NCBI RefSeq assembly: GCF_030389965.1
Contig: NZ_CP128401.1
Span: 1 to 64,000, forward strand
Length of the DNA stretch: 64,000 bases
Reading direction: 5' to 3'
Source of the DNA: Candidatus Chlorohelix allophototropha
GTDB taxonomy: Bacteria; Chloroflexota; Chloroflexia; Chloroheliales; Chloroheliaceae
Shown here: positions 1 through 8,911 of the stretch, in pieces
Position numbering within the stretch: position 1 is the stretch's first letter
Layout: each line of letters starts with the position of its first letter
The notes under the pieces: model-generated
What the model was told of the DNA's origin: nothing
Database searches by the model: none
Seen by the model: the letters and a program-made list of their open reading frames with translations, nothing else
Position numbers and translations under genes: made by a program

Positions 1-633
1 ATGAATATCGCCGATAACTTCAAGTCCCTGCTCAAAGGCAAGTCCCTCGACAAGGTCGCCCTCGATGACCTCCGCCTCGCCAAAATTAAGCTCGAACAGG
101 ACGAAAAGCGCACCGTGACCAAGATCAAAGACCTCGACAAGCAAAAACAGCAGGCTTTCAAGGAAGGCGCCGATGCCTCCAGCCAGCAACTCAAGGTCAT
201 CGCTGCCCGCAAGATGAAGCAACTCGATGCGGATATCAATAATCAGGATGGCATGCTCAAGTTCACCTCCCACCAGATCCGCTTCATCAACGGGCTGATC
301 CAGTTCAAGGAGCGTCAGGCGGGAATGAGCCGCTCGGTGGTCTCAGACATTCTCAAGAAGTTGGGGGAAACCGAACTCTACAACCAGATCGCCCAGATTA
401 CCGCCGAGGGTGAGTTCAATTTCGATAAGCTCGATGGGGTGATCAAGCGGATGGAGAATACCGGTCTCAGCCTCGACAGTTACAGTAACGAGGAAGAGGA
501 TGTGCTGGAGATAGTGCGCCAGATGGACGCTGCCCGTGCCGTCAAGGAGGCGGGGGATGCTTCCGGGCTGGAAGATTATTATCAGGAAGCCAACCAGATT
601 CTCAAACGCAAGGATCAGGATAAGGATTATTAG
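1..633 (+). CDS. ESCRT-III-like coiled-coil protein A
   Basis: A 210-residue helical protein with no signal peptide or membrane segment. The first half is Lys-rich and the last 50 residues are acidic, the charge split typical of ESCRT-III (Snf7) proteins. Residues about 24-105 form two long amphipathic helices around a short turn near an EGADAS segment, followed by an AARKMKQLD stretch; this resembles the CHMP2-type helix 1-2 hairpin (KLE..EK....IK.L.KQ...). The next gene is a second protein of the same build, and the third is a Vps4-like ATPase, which is the main reason for the call. The ATG is at the first base of the window, so an upstream start cannot be excluded. A PspA-like or plain coiled-coil protein is the alternative. 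The family assignment is by eye and needs a profile search. Confidence 0.5.
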   Translation: MNIADNFKSLLKGKSLDKVALDDLRLAKIKLEQDEKRTVTKIKDLDKQKQQAFKEGADASSQQLKVIAARKMKQLDADINNQDGMLKFTSHQIRFINGLIQFKERQAGMSRSVVSDILKKLGETELYNQIAQITAEGEFNFDKLDGVIKRMENTGLSLDSYSNEEEDVLEIVRQMDAARAVKEAGDASGLEDYYQEANQILKRKDQDKDY

Positions 634-652
634 GGCGGAGAGGAGATTACCG

Positions 653-1237
653 ATGGGTCTGCTGGATAAATTTCTCAACCGCGACGCGCTGCAAAAGCTG
701 AGCCTCAAGCAGCTCACCAAAGAGAAAGAGAAGAATTCGCTGGAGGTGATCCGCCTCAACGACCAGATTGCGGCGCTGGAGCGTAAGAAGAGCTATTTTC
801 ACAGTCTGATGACCGATCCTGCCCGCAATCTGACCGACCGGCAACGGGTGCAGGTGGTGCAGGATTTCAAGGCGTTGGATAGCCAGATCGCCACCCTGCA
901 CAATGCCCTCAACACGGTGCGCTCCTATATTTCGCAGATGGAGATGGTGCTACTCCAGAAACAAACTGAGGCGATCAAGTCTCCCTTCGATCAGGAGCAG
1001 ATGCGACAGGCGCTCGATGACCGACAGGCGCTATCCGAGTTGGAGCGGCAGAAGCGGCTGCAACTGAATGAGGCAATGCAAAATGCCCCCTCCAATCCGT
1101 TGGATGAGCTGAGCGGAGATGATCTGGATCTGCTCAAGCAGTTCGATCAGGAGCGGCAGGAGAATGCGAGAAGGCAGCAACAAGTTGAGACGCTGCGAGA
1201 AAAGCCGCGCACCCAGTCGCAGCGGGAAACCGAGTAG
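653..1237 (+). CDS. ESCRT-III-like coiled-coil protein B
   Basis: A 194-residue all-helical protein. The ATG at 653 was chosen over a longer upstream reading because it follows a GGAGAGGAG ribosome site by about 7 bases, 20 bases after the stop of the preceding gene. The N-terminus (MGLLDKFLNRDALQKLSLKQL) is amphipathic and basic, as in the membrane-binding helix 0/1 of ESCRT-III and PspA. Two long helices follow (about 22-45 and 60-105), then a shorter helix and an acidic, Glu/Gln-rich tail with an SGDDLDLLKQFD segment that could act as an ATPase-binding motif. It shares its layout but little sequence with protein A, as different CHMP proteins do. The family call is an inference; the coiled-coil character is plain. 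Confidence 0.5.
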   Translation: MGLLDKFLNRDALQKLSLKQLTKEKEKNSLEVIRLNDQIAALERKKSYFHSLMTDPARNLTDRQRVQVVQDFKALDSQIATLHNALNTVRSYISQMEMVLLQKQTEAIKSPFDQEQMRQALDDRQALSELERQKRLQLNEAMQNAPSNPLDELSGDDLDLLKQFDQERQENARRQQQVETLREKPRTQSQRETE

Positions 1238-1273
1238 TCGGTACATTCCAGAAACTGAACAAGGAGAAAGAGT

Positions 1274-2455
1274 ATGCCGGTAGATCTGAGCGGGCAGCAT
1301 TTTGGTTTGTTCCAGAAGGCTTTGGAGCGGGCTAAGAAGCTGGAAGCAGCCGGGGATTTCCCCAGAGCGGCAGTAGCGTACCGGGAGTGCCATTCCCACT
1401 ATCTTAACTATGCGAAGTTTGGCACTGAGGCAGTCAAGGCGGAGCGGCTGAAGACTGCCCAGCAGTACCAAAGCTATGCCGAAACGCTGGCTAAACGCAA
1501 GCCCGGGGTGGCTGCCCTACCCGAAGAAGAGAATAAGGGGGGAGCAGAGGGCAGTAACGAGCTTCGCACCACTATTCTGAGCCTGATTGAGCGCAGTCAG
1601 ATCGGTTGGGATGATATTGGGGGTTTGGAAGAGACCAAGCAGGAGATTAAGTTGGCGTATGGTCTGGCGCTGGCTAAACGCCCGGTGGGGGTAAAGCTGA
1701 GGGGTTGGCGCAACTTTCTGTTCTACGGTCCTCCCGGCACCGGCAAATCCCGCTTGGCAGCCGCTACCTCTTCCAGCCTAGAAGCTACTTTCTTCAATGT
1801 GAGGGTTAGCGCGCTGCTGTCCAAGTTCTTTGGGGAATCTTCCAAGCTGATTACCGAGTTGTACACGGTGGCGCGGGAGATGGCTCCGGCAGTGGTATTC
1901 ATCGATGAGTTGGAATCGCTCACCCCTAGTCGGGGTGGGGATGAAAGCGGGGCAGAGCGGCGCATTCTCTCCACGCTGTTGGTGGAGTTACAGGGGCTTT
2001 CGCAACAGGGGGAGGGAGCGCCTTTCGTGGTGACAATTGGCGCTACAAATGTGCCTTGGCTGATGGACGAGGCGATCCTGAGCCGCTTCGAGCGCAAGAT
2101 TTATGTGCCCTTGCCCGACTTGGCAGCACGGGAGGAGATTCTGAGGATTCATTTGGCGGGTTTCCCGCTGGCAGGGGGAGTGAGTTATCGGGAGATTGGG
2201 GGGAAGTTGGAGGGGTTTAGCGGCAGGGAGATTGAACAGTTCTGCGGGAGGGTGACCGGTCAGATTATTCGGGAGATGAACCCGGGGCTGTCGAGTGCGG
2301 TGGACAAGGGCAAAGCGGCGGTGGAGCAGTACACCCTGAAGGTGAGACCGGCTACTTCGGAGGATTTCGAGGAGATTGTGGCGAAGGTAAAACCGGGAGC
2401 CAGCCCCGCTTATCTGGACAAGTTGGGACACTGGCGCAGTCGGGTTGAGGGCTAA
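1274..2455 (+). CDS. Vps4-like AAA ATPase with MIT-like N-terminal domain
   Basis: This 393-residue protein reads as a Vps4/katanin-class AAA ATPase from end to end. Residues 8-78 look like a three-helix MIT domain (AKKLEAAGDFPRAAVAYREC, then a third helix ending YAETLAKRK). The AAA core has Walker A GPPGTGKS at 152-159, a pore-loop segment SKFFGES at 183-189, Walker B VVFIDEL at 207-213, an arginine-finger region ERR at 228-230 and sensor 1 GATN at 256-259, followed by PW as in Vps4. The C-terminal 35 residues (SEDFEEIVAKVKP, then a final helix) match the Vps4-specific tail. In eukaryotes and archaea such enzymes disassemble ESCRT-III polymers. The two upstream helical proteins are the obvious substrates. 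A GGAGA site lies just before the ATG. Confidence 0.85.
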   Translation: MPVDLSGQHFGLFQKALERAKKLEAAGDFPRAAVAYRECHSHYLNYAKFGTEAVKAERLKTAQQYQSYAETLAKRKPGVAALPEEENKGGAEGSNELRTTILSLIERSQIGWDDIGGLEETKQEIKLAYGLALAKRPVGVKLRGWRNFLFYGPPGTGKSRLAAATSSSLEATFFNVRVSALLSKFFGESSKLITELYTVAREMAPAVVFIDELESLTPSRGGDESGAERRILSTLLVELQGLSQQGEGAPFVVTIGATNVPWLMDEAILSRFERKIYVPLPDLAAREEILRIHLAGFPLAGGVSYREIGGKLEGFSGREIEQFCGRVTGQIIREMNPGLSSAVDKGKAAVEQYTLKVRPATSEDFEEIVAKVKPGASPAYLDKLGHWRSRVEG

Positions 2456-2480
2456 ATATAAGGAGGCTTGCGAAGCAATT

Positions 2481-4655
2481 ATGGCGGAACGACAACCGGG
2501 TGAACTGATTCTAGGTAAGTACAAGATAATTAGGAAAATAGGGCAGGGCGGTTATGGCGCGGTTTATTTGGCTGACTCTGCCTTGGGAGCAGTGGCAATA
2601 AAGGAACTGGCACCAAAAAACTTGAAAAACCCGGCAGATTATCCCATTTTTCGTGAGCGTTTTGAAAAGGAAGCACGTATCACCCGCGCTTTTGAAAATA
2701 ATCCTAATGTTGTGATTGTTTACGAATTGGGTACAGAGGGTAGTTCGGATTATCTCGTATTACAGTATGTAGATAACGGTTCTCTGCGTGGTTTGCTGGA
2801 AGCCCAGCAAGGAAAGCTTTTACCGCTTGAGCTGATATATCGGGTCGCTAGTCAGATTTGCAATGGATTGCAGGCAATTCATAATCATCATCTTGATGTA
2901 GTACACCGGGATTTGAAACCGGAGAATATTTTACTGACCAAGCAAGGGCAAGCTAAGATCACCGATTTTGGTATTGCCCAGATAGGTCACGAGTCATTAC
3001 GTACTAAATCTGGCAATCCACACCCCGGAACTCCTGTTTACATGTCGCCGGAGCAAGCCAAAACAACCGATTACCTGACCCCTGCCTCAGATTTGTACGC
3101 GCTCGGTTTGATTATATATGAGATGGCAACCGGGCAGATTTTCAAAAAAAGGCAGATATTGCCGCCAAGCAAACTTAACCCATCCATTACCCCTGCGCTA
3201 GATGCAATTATAATAAAGGCATTGCAGGAGAATCCACAAGCTCGCTACAACGACGCGGGGTTGATGCTCCAGCATTTGGAGCGGGCGCGGCAGGGAAGAA
3301 TCACTCCGGAAGAGATTTTACGTCAGGTTGAACCCACCCAACTCTTAACTCCCAGTATCAGCAACACCCCTGCTTATCCTTCCAATTCAAGAACGAGTTC
3401 TCCTTCCCCAAAAGAAGACAGGAATGTTTTCAGAAAGACACTAGGCTGGTTGGTGGCAGGTGGTTTGTTTGTGGTAATAGTGATTGCAGCCTTGATAGCG
3501 CTGAACATAGGCGGTGAAAAGGTTACTCCTACGCCAATTTCTGGGGTAACTGCTACACTACCCGCTACTTTTGCTACCACAATTGTTCCTACCACTACAA
3601 CGGCGGCAGCTACAATTATTGCTACCACCGCTGTTGCTACTCCTACCCCAATTCCAAACTCCACGGCTACTTCGCTTCCTAGTCCCACCCCTACCACTGT
3701 TGCTCCCAGCCCTACCATCAAAACGGCTGCCCCAACAACCGCGCCAATTGCTCCAAGCGCTTCTTTTAAGATACTTAATACGTTGACGGGGCATACGGAT
3801 GGTGTCAATTCAGTAGCCTTCAGCCCTGATAGTAAGATGCTTGCATCTGGAAGTAAAGATGCCACCATCAAGCTGTGGGATGCCGCCACGGGTAAGGAAC
3901 TGCGCACCCTCAGCGGGCATTCTTCCTCTGTCAATTCGGTAGCCTTCAGCCCCGACGGCAAAACTCTCGCCTCCGGAAGTGGGTATCCAGAAAACTCCAT
4001 CAAGCTGTGGGATACCACTTCCGGTAAGGAACTCCGCACTCTCTCCGGACATTCTGGCTCTGTCTATTCGATAGCCTTCAGCCCCGACGGCAAATCTCTC
4101 GCCTCCGGGAGTGGGGATGCCAGCATCAAACTATGGAATGTCGCTTCCGGCAAGCAACTTTCCACTCTTACAGGGCATTCTTCCCTTGTCCTATCGGTAG
4201 CCTTCAGCCCCGACGGCAAATCTCTCGCCTCCGGGAGTGGGGATAACTCCATCAAGCTCTGGGATGTGAATACAGGGCAGGAACTCAACACACTCTCCGG
4301 GCATTCTTTCTATGTCAGTTCGGTAGCCTTCAGCCCCGACGGCAAAACTCTTGCCTCTGGGAGTGGGGATAACTCCATCAAGTTGTGGAATGCCACTTCG
4401 GGCAACCTAATTAACACCCTTAAGAGTCATACGGGCAGTGTCACTTCGGTAGCCTTTAGCCCTGACAGTAAAACTCTGGTTTCCGGTAGTGAAGATAACT
4501 CAATCAAGTTGTGGGATGTGACTAGCGGCAACCTAATCAACACCTTTAAGGGTCATTCTAATGGAGTAAATTCAGTAGCCTTCAGTCCAGACGGCAAATT
4601 CCTTGCCTCCGGGGATGGAGATAAAAGCATAATGTTGAGGGATGCAGCAAACTGA
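2481..4655 (+). CDS. Membrane Ser/Thr protein kinase with C-terminal WD40 propeller
   Basis: A 724-residue protein. The kinase domain has a Gly loop (IGQGGYGAVY), catalytic loop HRDLKPEN, DFG and an APE-like motif MSPEQ. A single membrane segment (about WLVAGGLFVVIVIAALIAL) follows, then a Thr/Pro/Ala linker and seven WD40 repeats of about 42 residues that would close one propeller. The topology implies a cytoplasmic kinase and an external propeller. The repeats are very alike even at the DNA level (SVAFSPDGK and IKLWD recur), which suggests recent amplification or gene conversion. An in-frame TTG at 2445 overlaps the ATPase gene; the ATG at 2481 is preferred, although its AGGAGG site sits 14 bases away. 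The gene follows the Vps4-like gene by 25 bases and is probably co-transcribed. Confidence 0.9.
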   Translation: MAERQPGELILGKYKIIRKIGQGGYGAVYLADSALGAVAIKELAPKNLKNPADYPIFRERFEKEARITRAFENNPNVVIVYELGTEGSSDYLVLQYVDNGSLRGLLEAQQGKLLPLELIYRVASQICNGLQAIHNHHLDVVHRDLKPENILLTKQGQAKITDFGIAQIGHESLRTKSGNPHPGTPVYMSPEQAKTTDYLTPASDLYALGLIIYEMATGQIFKKRQILPPSKLNPSITPALDAIIIKALQENPQARYNDAGLMLQHLERARQGRITPEEILRQVEPTQLLTPSISNTPAYPSNSRTSSPSPKEDRNVFRKTLGWLVAGGLFVVIVIAALIALNIGGEKVTPTPISGVTATLPATFATTIVPTTTTAAATIIATTAVATPTPIPNSTATSLPSPTPTTVAPSPTIKTAAPTTAPIAPSASFKILNTLTGHTDGVNSVAFSPDSKMLASGSKDATIKLWDAATGKELRTLSGHSSSVNSVAFSPDGKTLASGSGYPENSIKLWDTTSGKELRTLSGHSGSVYSIAFSPDGKSLASGSGDASIKLWNVASGKQLSTLTGHSSLVLSVAFSPDGKSLASGSGDNSIKLWDVNTGQELNTLSGHSFYVSSVAFSPDGKTLASGSGDNSIKLWNATSGNLINTLKSHTGSVTSVAFSPDSKTLVSGSEDNSIKLWDVTSGNLINTFKGHSNGVNSVAFSPDGKFLASGDGDKSIMLRDAAN

Positions 4656-4870
4656 TATCATATTTGAGGACGAGCGCAGAGGCAATTCGCCCCGGCGCTA
4701 CGTTTTAATCCAAGTAGACAAACTGGCTTCAATAGAAGGGGTGGTCTGGAAATCCGATATTGATCGCTAACCATTTCTGAAGTTATTGCCATATAAATGG
4801 CTTTTTGGGATTTGTTCGTTGGTTATGAAACATGGTGAAATTTCGGTTGCTACAAAGCAGGAGGAGAGTT

Positions 4871-6106
4871 ATGAATATGCGAAGAAGGTTGAGGGGATTT
4901 GGCATATTGACGGTTTTAGTATTGGTTCTGAGTATTGCGTATAGCCCCTTAACTTCAACGCTGGCAGCCGAGAGCAGCCGGTTCTTCCCTGAGACCGGGC
5001 ATACTGTAAGCGGGAAATTTCTGGATTATTGGAACAATAACGGTGGGCTAGCCACCTATGGCTACCCCATCACGGATGCGCAGATGGAGACCGACCCTGA
5101 GACAGGCAAAACCTTCCTCACCCAGTGGTTTGAACGGCACAGGCTTGAGTTGCACCCTGAAAACGCGGGCACAAAATACGAGGTGCTGGCAGGGCTGCTG
5201 GGCAAAGAAATTAATCGCACCAAGTTGACTACTGAACCGGGTTTCCAGAAAGCTACCCAACTGTATGACCCCGCTTTTTCCAAAGACCAGCAGTGGTATT
5301 TCACCGAGACTGGACATAATCTGGGATTTGGTTTTCTCAAATACTGGCAAGATAACGGGGGGTTGGAGCGTTTTGGCTATCCAATAAGTGAATATCGCAG
5401 AGAGTTAGACCCGGAGACCGGTAAAACTTTTATGATGCAGTGGTTTGAGCGCGCCCGTTTTGAATATCACCCTGAAAACCAGAAACCTTATGACATCCTG
5501 CTGGGCTTGCTGGGGAAGCAAATCAAAGGTAGCAATTCTACGAAAATTATTTCTCTCCAATCTAATTCGCAGTTCTCCTCGCCTGAGACAAATCTCGGGC
5601 TTCCGCCTGGCGTGCATTCAATGTTAAATATTCCCTTTGAAACAGGTTGGTCAGTAGCTACTCAAAATTCAGATCACCCTAATTATCCAACTTTGATTAC
5701 AGTTGAAGCAAATATTACACGCGCACAAAGCATTTTTGTTCTTTTACAGGCAGGATGGGCTTTGAAAATATATGAGGGTAAAAAAATAGGATCAATTTCT
5801 CTTAATTTCTCTAGTGGCAAGAATGTTTTAGTACCATTAGTATTAGGGATGAACATAAGGGATTGGTCACGAAATAACCCAGAAGCTGTAAATACAATTT
5901 CATCCCCCACAGTACGTGAGGGTTGGAGAGGAGTTGACTCAGTAGGAAATGTCGGTGGAATGGACATTCTTACAATAGAAATCCCTGCCGAATACAATAG
6001 CGCTACGATAACAACGATCCAAGTTCTAGATGAATCTTTCACTGAAGCAGGATCGATAAACCCTTGTATTCATTTGTTAGCAATAACAGCAAAATACTTA
6101 TCCTAA
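4871..6106 (+). CDS. Secreted tandem-paralog protein 1 (two W/G-rich repeats, variable C-terminus)
   Basis: Start ATG 4871 follows an AGGAGGA site; it gives 411 residues with a Sec signal peptide ending around LAAES. Two repeats of about 75-80 residues follow, each with the pattern F.ETGH...G.FL.YW...GG...GYPI, then ETGK.F..QWFER.R.E.HPEN and LGLLGK. The last 180 residues are unlike the other three paralogs and look beta-rich, with no recognised family. The repeat resembles unnamed extracellular domains I associate with Chloroflexota. It is the first of four tandem copies, all between two kinase genes, so a surface ligand or decoy for the kinase ectodomains is possible but unproven. Confidence 0.75.
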   Translation: MNMRRRLRGFGILTVLVLVLSIAYSPLTSTLAAESSRFFPETGHTVSGKFLDYWNNNGGLATYGYPITDAQMETDPETGKTFLTQWFERHRLELHPENAGTKYEVLAGLLGKEINRTKLTTEPGFQKATQLYDPAFSKDQQWYFTETGHNLGFGFLKYWQDNGGLERFGYPISEYRRELDPETGKTFMMQWFERARFEYHPENQKPYDILLGLLGKQIKGSNSTKIISLQSNSQFSSPETNLGLPPGVHSMLNIPFETGWSVATQNSDHPNYPTLITVEANITRAQSIFVLLQAGWALKIYEGKKIGSISLNFSSGKNVLVPLVLGMNIRDWSRNNPEAVNTISSPTVREGWRGVDSVGNVGGMDILTIEIPAEYNSATITTIQVLDESFTEAGSINPCIHLLAITAKYLS

Positions 6107-6202
6107 CAAAACGAGTTGGCATAGTTCTTTGATTGCAATACTCTCAACTTTAACAATTAATTCGTTTTTCAAAAACGGTATTGGGGTTTTGGAGTTTGCA
6201 GG

Positions 6203-6320
6203 TAAATTACATTCAACTCGACTCAAGAATATAGAATTGGGTTCAAGTATTCCGCAAGTTCCAGACCAAACTTTTTATATTTACTACGGTAGCGTGCATA
6301 GGAAAAAGTGAGAAGAAACG
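6203..6320 (+). repeat. Duplicated upstream region, copy 1 (with 7570-7688)
   Basis: The 118 bases before paralog 2 recur, at roughly 85-90% identity by eye, in the 119 bases before paralog 3 at 7570-7688. The last 60 bases, including the ribosome site and ATG context, are nearly identical. The duplication unit therefore included the promoter or leader as well as the coding sequence, and these genes arose by tandem duplication of the whole transcription unit. Confidence 0.85.
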
Positions 6321-7514
6321 ATGAAGCACAATACAAACTATATTCGGTGGAGCAGTAGCTTGACGCTTTTGCTGTTTCTGCTCCTAATCGCAATCACAGC
6401 TAATTCAACGTTAGCAGCAGAGGAAAGCCAGTATTTCCCCCAGACCGGGCATACCGTCAGCGGCAAGTTCTTGGATTACTGGAACAGTAACGGGGGGCTA
6501 GCCACCTACGGTTACCCCATCACTGACGCTCAGATGGAGACTGATCCTGAAACCGGCAAGACTTTCCTAACCCAATGGTTTGAACGACACAGGCTTGAGC
6601 TACATCCTGAGAATGCCGGCACTAAATTCGAAGTGCTCACCGGTCTGTTGGGCAAAGAAATTAATCGCACCAAGTTGGCTACTGACCCAGATTTCCAGAA
6701 AGCTACCCAACTGTATGACCCCACCTTTTCCAAAGATCAGCAGTGGTTTTTCACCGAGACTAGTCATAATCTGCGGTTTGGGTTCCTCAAATACTGGCAA
6801 GATAACGGGGGGTTGGAACGCTTTGGGTATCCCATTTCTGAGGAGCATAGAGAGGTAGATCCGGAGACCGGTAAAACTTTCATGATGCAGTGGTTTGAGC
6901 GCGCCCGTTTTGAATATCACCCTGAAAACCAGAAACCCTTTGACATCCTGCTGGGCTTGTTAGGCAAACAAATCAAAAGTAGTAAGTCTTCTTCTGCTGT
7001 GGGAACTGTTACACCGCAACCTAATCTAAACAAATCCGACTTGGACACTTTATTTGGAGCAGGTAACTGGTTTTGTTTTCCCGATAGATTAAATGGAGTA
7101 GGGGTGCGAAGACTTGAAGCTGGTTTTAAAGTTCGCGCCCCTTTAAGTTACATAGATATGTGGACTGGAAGTTATAAAGAAGGAGACACAACTGTTACAA
7201 CTGCAGGAGCAACCGCTTTTCTACAACGAATATTACCAAAAAGTGAGTGCCCCTACCTGCCGCCACCTGTGCCAGCCTCCGTTGCACAAACTCCTATCCA
7301 ATCCCAGCTTAATACAATTTTTGGTACGGGTAATTGGTATTGTCTTCCTGACTATGCAACTTCAGCTATAGTAAAAAAACTTCCGGCAAATTATATTGTT
7401 CAATACCCTGTAATAAGTGTTGACAAAGATGGCCTTAAATATGGTCCTAATGATTCGGTACTTGGTGGAAATAATGCTACTTTATGGTTATATAAAACTT
7501 GCCAAAATCCTTAA
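6321..7514 (+). CDS. Secreted tandem-paralog protein 2
   Basis: A 397-residue protein with the same signal peptide and two-repeat N-terminal half as its neighbours (residues about 30-225 nearly identical). The C-terminal part is different: two copies of a roughly 65-residue unit, each starting L.T.FG.GNW.C.PD and ending in a Cys, which may form disulfides outside the cell. The start ATG follows GAGAAGAAACG, the same context as paralog 3. The sharp switch from near-identity to no similarity around residue 235 is the notable point. No known fold was recognised for the C-terminal unit. Confidence 0.75.
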   Translation: MKHNTNYIRWSSSLTLLLFLLLIAITANSTLAAEESQYFPQTGHTVSGKFLDYWNSNGGLATYGYPITDAQMETDPETGKTFLTQWFERHRLELHPENAGTKFEVLTGLLGKEINRTKLATDPDFQKATQLYDPTFSKDQQWFFTETSHNLRFGFLKYWQDNGGLERFGYPISEEHREVDPETGKTFMMQWFERARFEYHPENQKPFDILLGLLGKQIKSSKSSSAVGTVTPQPNLNKSDLDTLFGAGNWFCFPDRLNGVGVRRLEAGFKVRAPLSYIDMWTGSYKEGDTTVTTAGATAFLQRILPKSECPYLPPPVPASVAQTPIQSQLNTIFGTGNWYCLPDYATSAIVKKLPANYIVQYPVISVDKDGLKYGPNDSVLGGNNATLWLYKTCQNP

Positions 7515-7688
7515 TTTTTGGGTGCAAACTAGAGGGAATTCACAGTAGTTTAGCTTTACAGTTTTGTAGTAAATTGCGTTCAATTCGAATCAAAAATGTA
7601 GAGTTGGTTTCAAGTATTCCGTAAGTTTCCAGACCAAACTTTTTATATTTACTACGGTAGCGTGCATAGGAAAAAGTGAGAAGAAACG

Positions 7689-8837
7689 ATGAAGCACAAT
7701 ACGTACTATATTCGGTGGGGTAGTAGCTTGATGCTTTTGCTAACACTGAGCCTGAGTATGGTCATTTCTAATTCAACGCTGGCAGCCGAGGGCAGTCAGT
7801 TCTTCCCTGAAACCAAGCATACCGTCAGCGGTAAGTTCCTCGAGTATTGGAACAATAACGGTGGGCTACCCACTTTCGGCTACCCTATCACTGACGCTCA
7901 GATGGAGACTGATCCTGAAACCGGCAAGACTTTCCTAACCCAATGGTTTGAACGACACAGGCTTGAGCTACATCCTGAGAATGCCGGCACCAAATTCGAA
8001 GTGCTCACCGGTCTGTTGGGCAAAGAAATTAATCGCACCAAGTTAGCTACTGAACCGGGTTTCCAGAAAGCTACCCAACTGTATGACCCCGCTTTTTCCA
8101 AAGACCAGCAGTGGTATTTCACCGAGACTGGACATAATCTGGGATTTGGTTTTCTCAAATACTGGCAAGATAACGGGGGGTTGGAACGCTTTGGCTACCC
8201 AATAAGTGAATATCGCAGAGAGTTAGACCCGGAGACCGGTAAACCTTTCATGATGCAGTGGTTTGAGCGCGCCCGTTTTGAATATCACCCTGAAAACCAG
8301 AAACCCTATGACATCCTGCTGGGCTTGTTGGGTAAGCAAATCAAAGGTAGCAATTCTATTGCTGTGGAAACTCCAACTCCTAATCCATCAGCAGTACCTC
8401 CGACTGTAACGCCGCTTCCCACATTTATCGTGGGACCCTTACGTCCACAAGAGATTATTTCCGCTGGCTCTGGCATATTTGCTCGAGGAGTTTCTTCCGA
8501 TGGAATGGCTACTTACACTCAAGTTCAGCTTGATACATATTATTTTAAAATCCAACGAATTCGTGTAGAAGAAAACCCGAACGGGTGTGGGGTAGCAATG
8601 TTTAATGCAGATAAAGTGTGGTTTTCCTCATCAAGTGGCACCAGTTTGACTATTAACGATAAAGAAGTTGGTACATTACAAAGACCAGTCGGTAAACATG
8701 GTTATGTATATGATTCGACAATTCACATTGGCGATAAACTTTGTCAGGTTAATGCTGATAAGAGGGGCTTTCAAATTATATTTGGTCCAGATATTTGGTA
8801 CCACTATGATAGCTATTGCTACAGAGGAAATTGCTAA
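7689..8837 (+). CDS. Secreted tandem-paralog protein 3
   Basis: A 382-residue protein with signal peptide, the conserved pair of W/G-rich repeats, a short Pro/Thr linker (about TPTPNPSAVPPTVTPLPT) and a unique C-terminal domain of about 130 residues with several Cys that I do not recognise. The N-terminal DNA is close to identical to paralogs 1, 2 and 4. A Ser/Thr kinase gene follows after 74 bases on the same strand. It is probably anchored in or released to the cell exterior; its function is unknown. Confidence 0.75.
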   Translation: MKHNTYYIRWGSSLMLLLTLSLSMVISNSTLAAEGSQFFPETKHTVSGKFLEYWNNNGGLPTFGYPITDAQMETDPETGKTFLTQWFERHRLELHPENAGTKFEVLTGLLGKEINRTKLATEPGFQKATQLYDPAFSKDQQWYFTETGHNLGFGFLKYWQDNGGLERFGYPISEYRRELDPETGKPFMMQWFERARFEYHPENQKPYDILLGLLGKQIKGSNSIAVETPTPNPSAVPPTVTPLPTFIVGPLRPQEIISAGSGIFARGVSSDGMATYTQVQLDTYYFKIQRIRVEENPNGCGVAMFNADKVWFSSSSGTSLTINDKEVGTLQRPVGKHGYVYDSTIHIGDKLCQVNADKRGFQIIFGPDIWYHYDSYCYRGNC

Positions 8838-8911
8838 GATGTTTTGCTATTTATCCCCGAATGGGAGAACCTTTGCTTTTGTCAAGCAGGATTTGGAGTT
8901 GAATAAAAAGC

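Noticed and set aside
3374-4291. Several long minus-strand frames under the WD40 kinase gene
   Set aside because: They are mirror frames of the highly repetitive Thr-rich linker and WD40 DNA.
3780-4655. CRISPR-like repeats
   Set aside because: The regular spacing is that of WD40 codons (about 126 bases) in a translated frame. No CRISPR array was seen anywhere in the window.
6129-6311. 60-residue frame between paralogs 1 and 2
   Set aside because: It runs through the duplicated upstream region, lacks a ribosome site and is not kept open in the second copy of the repeat.
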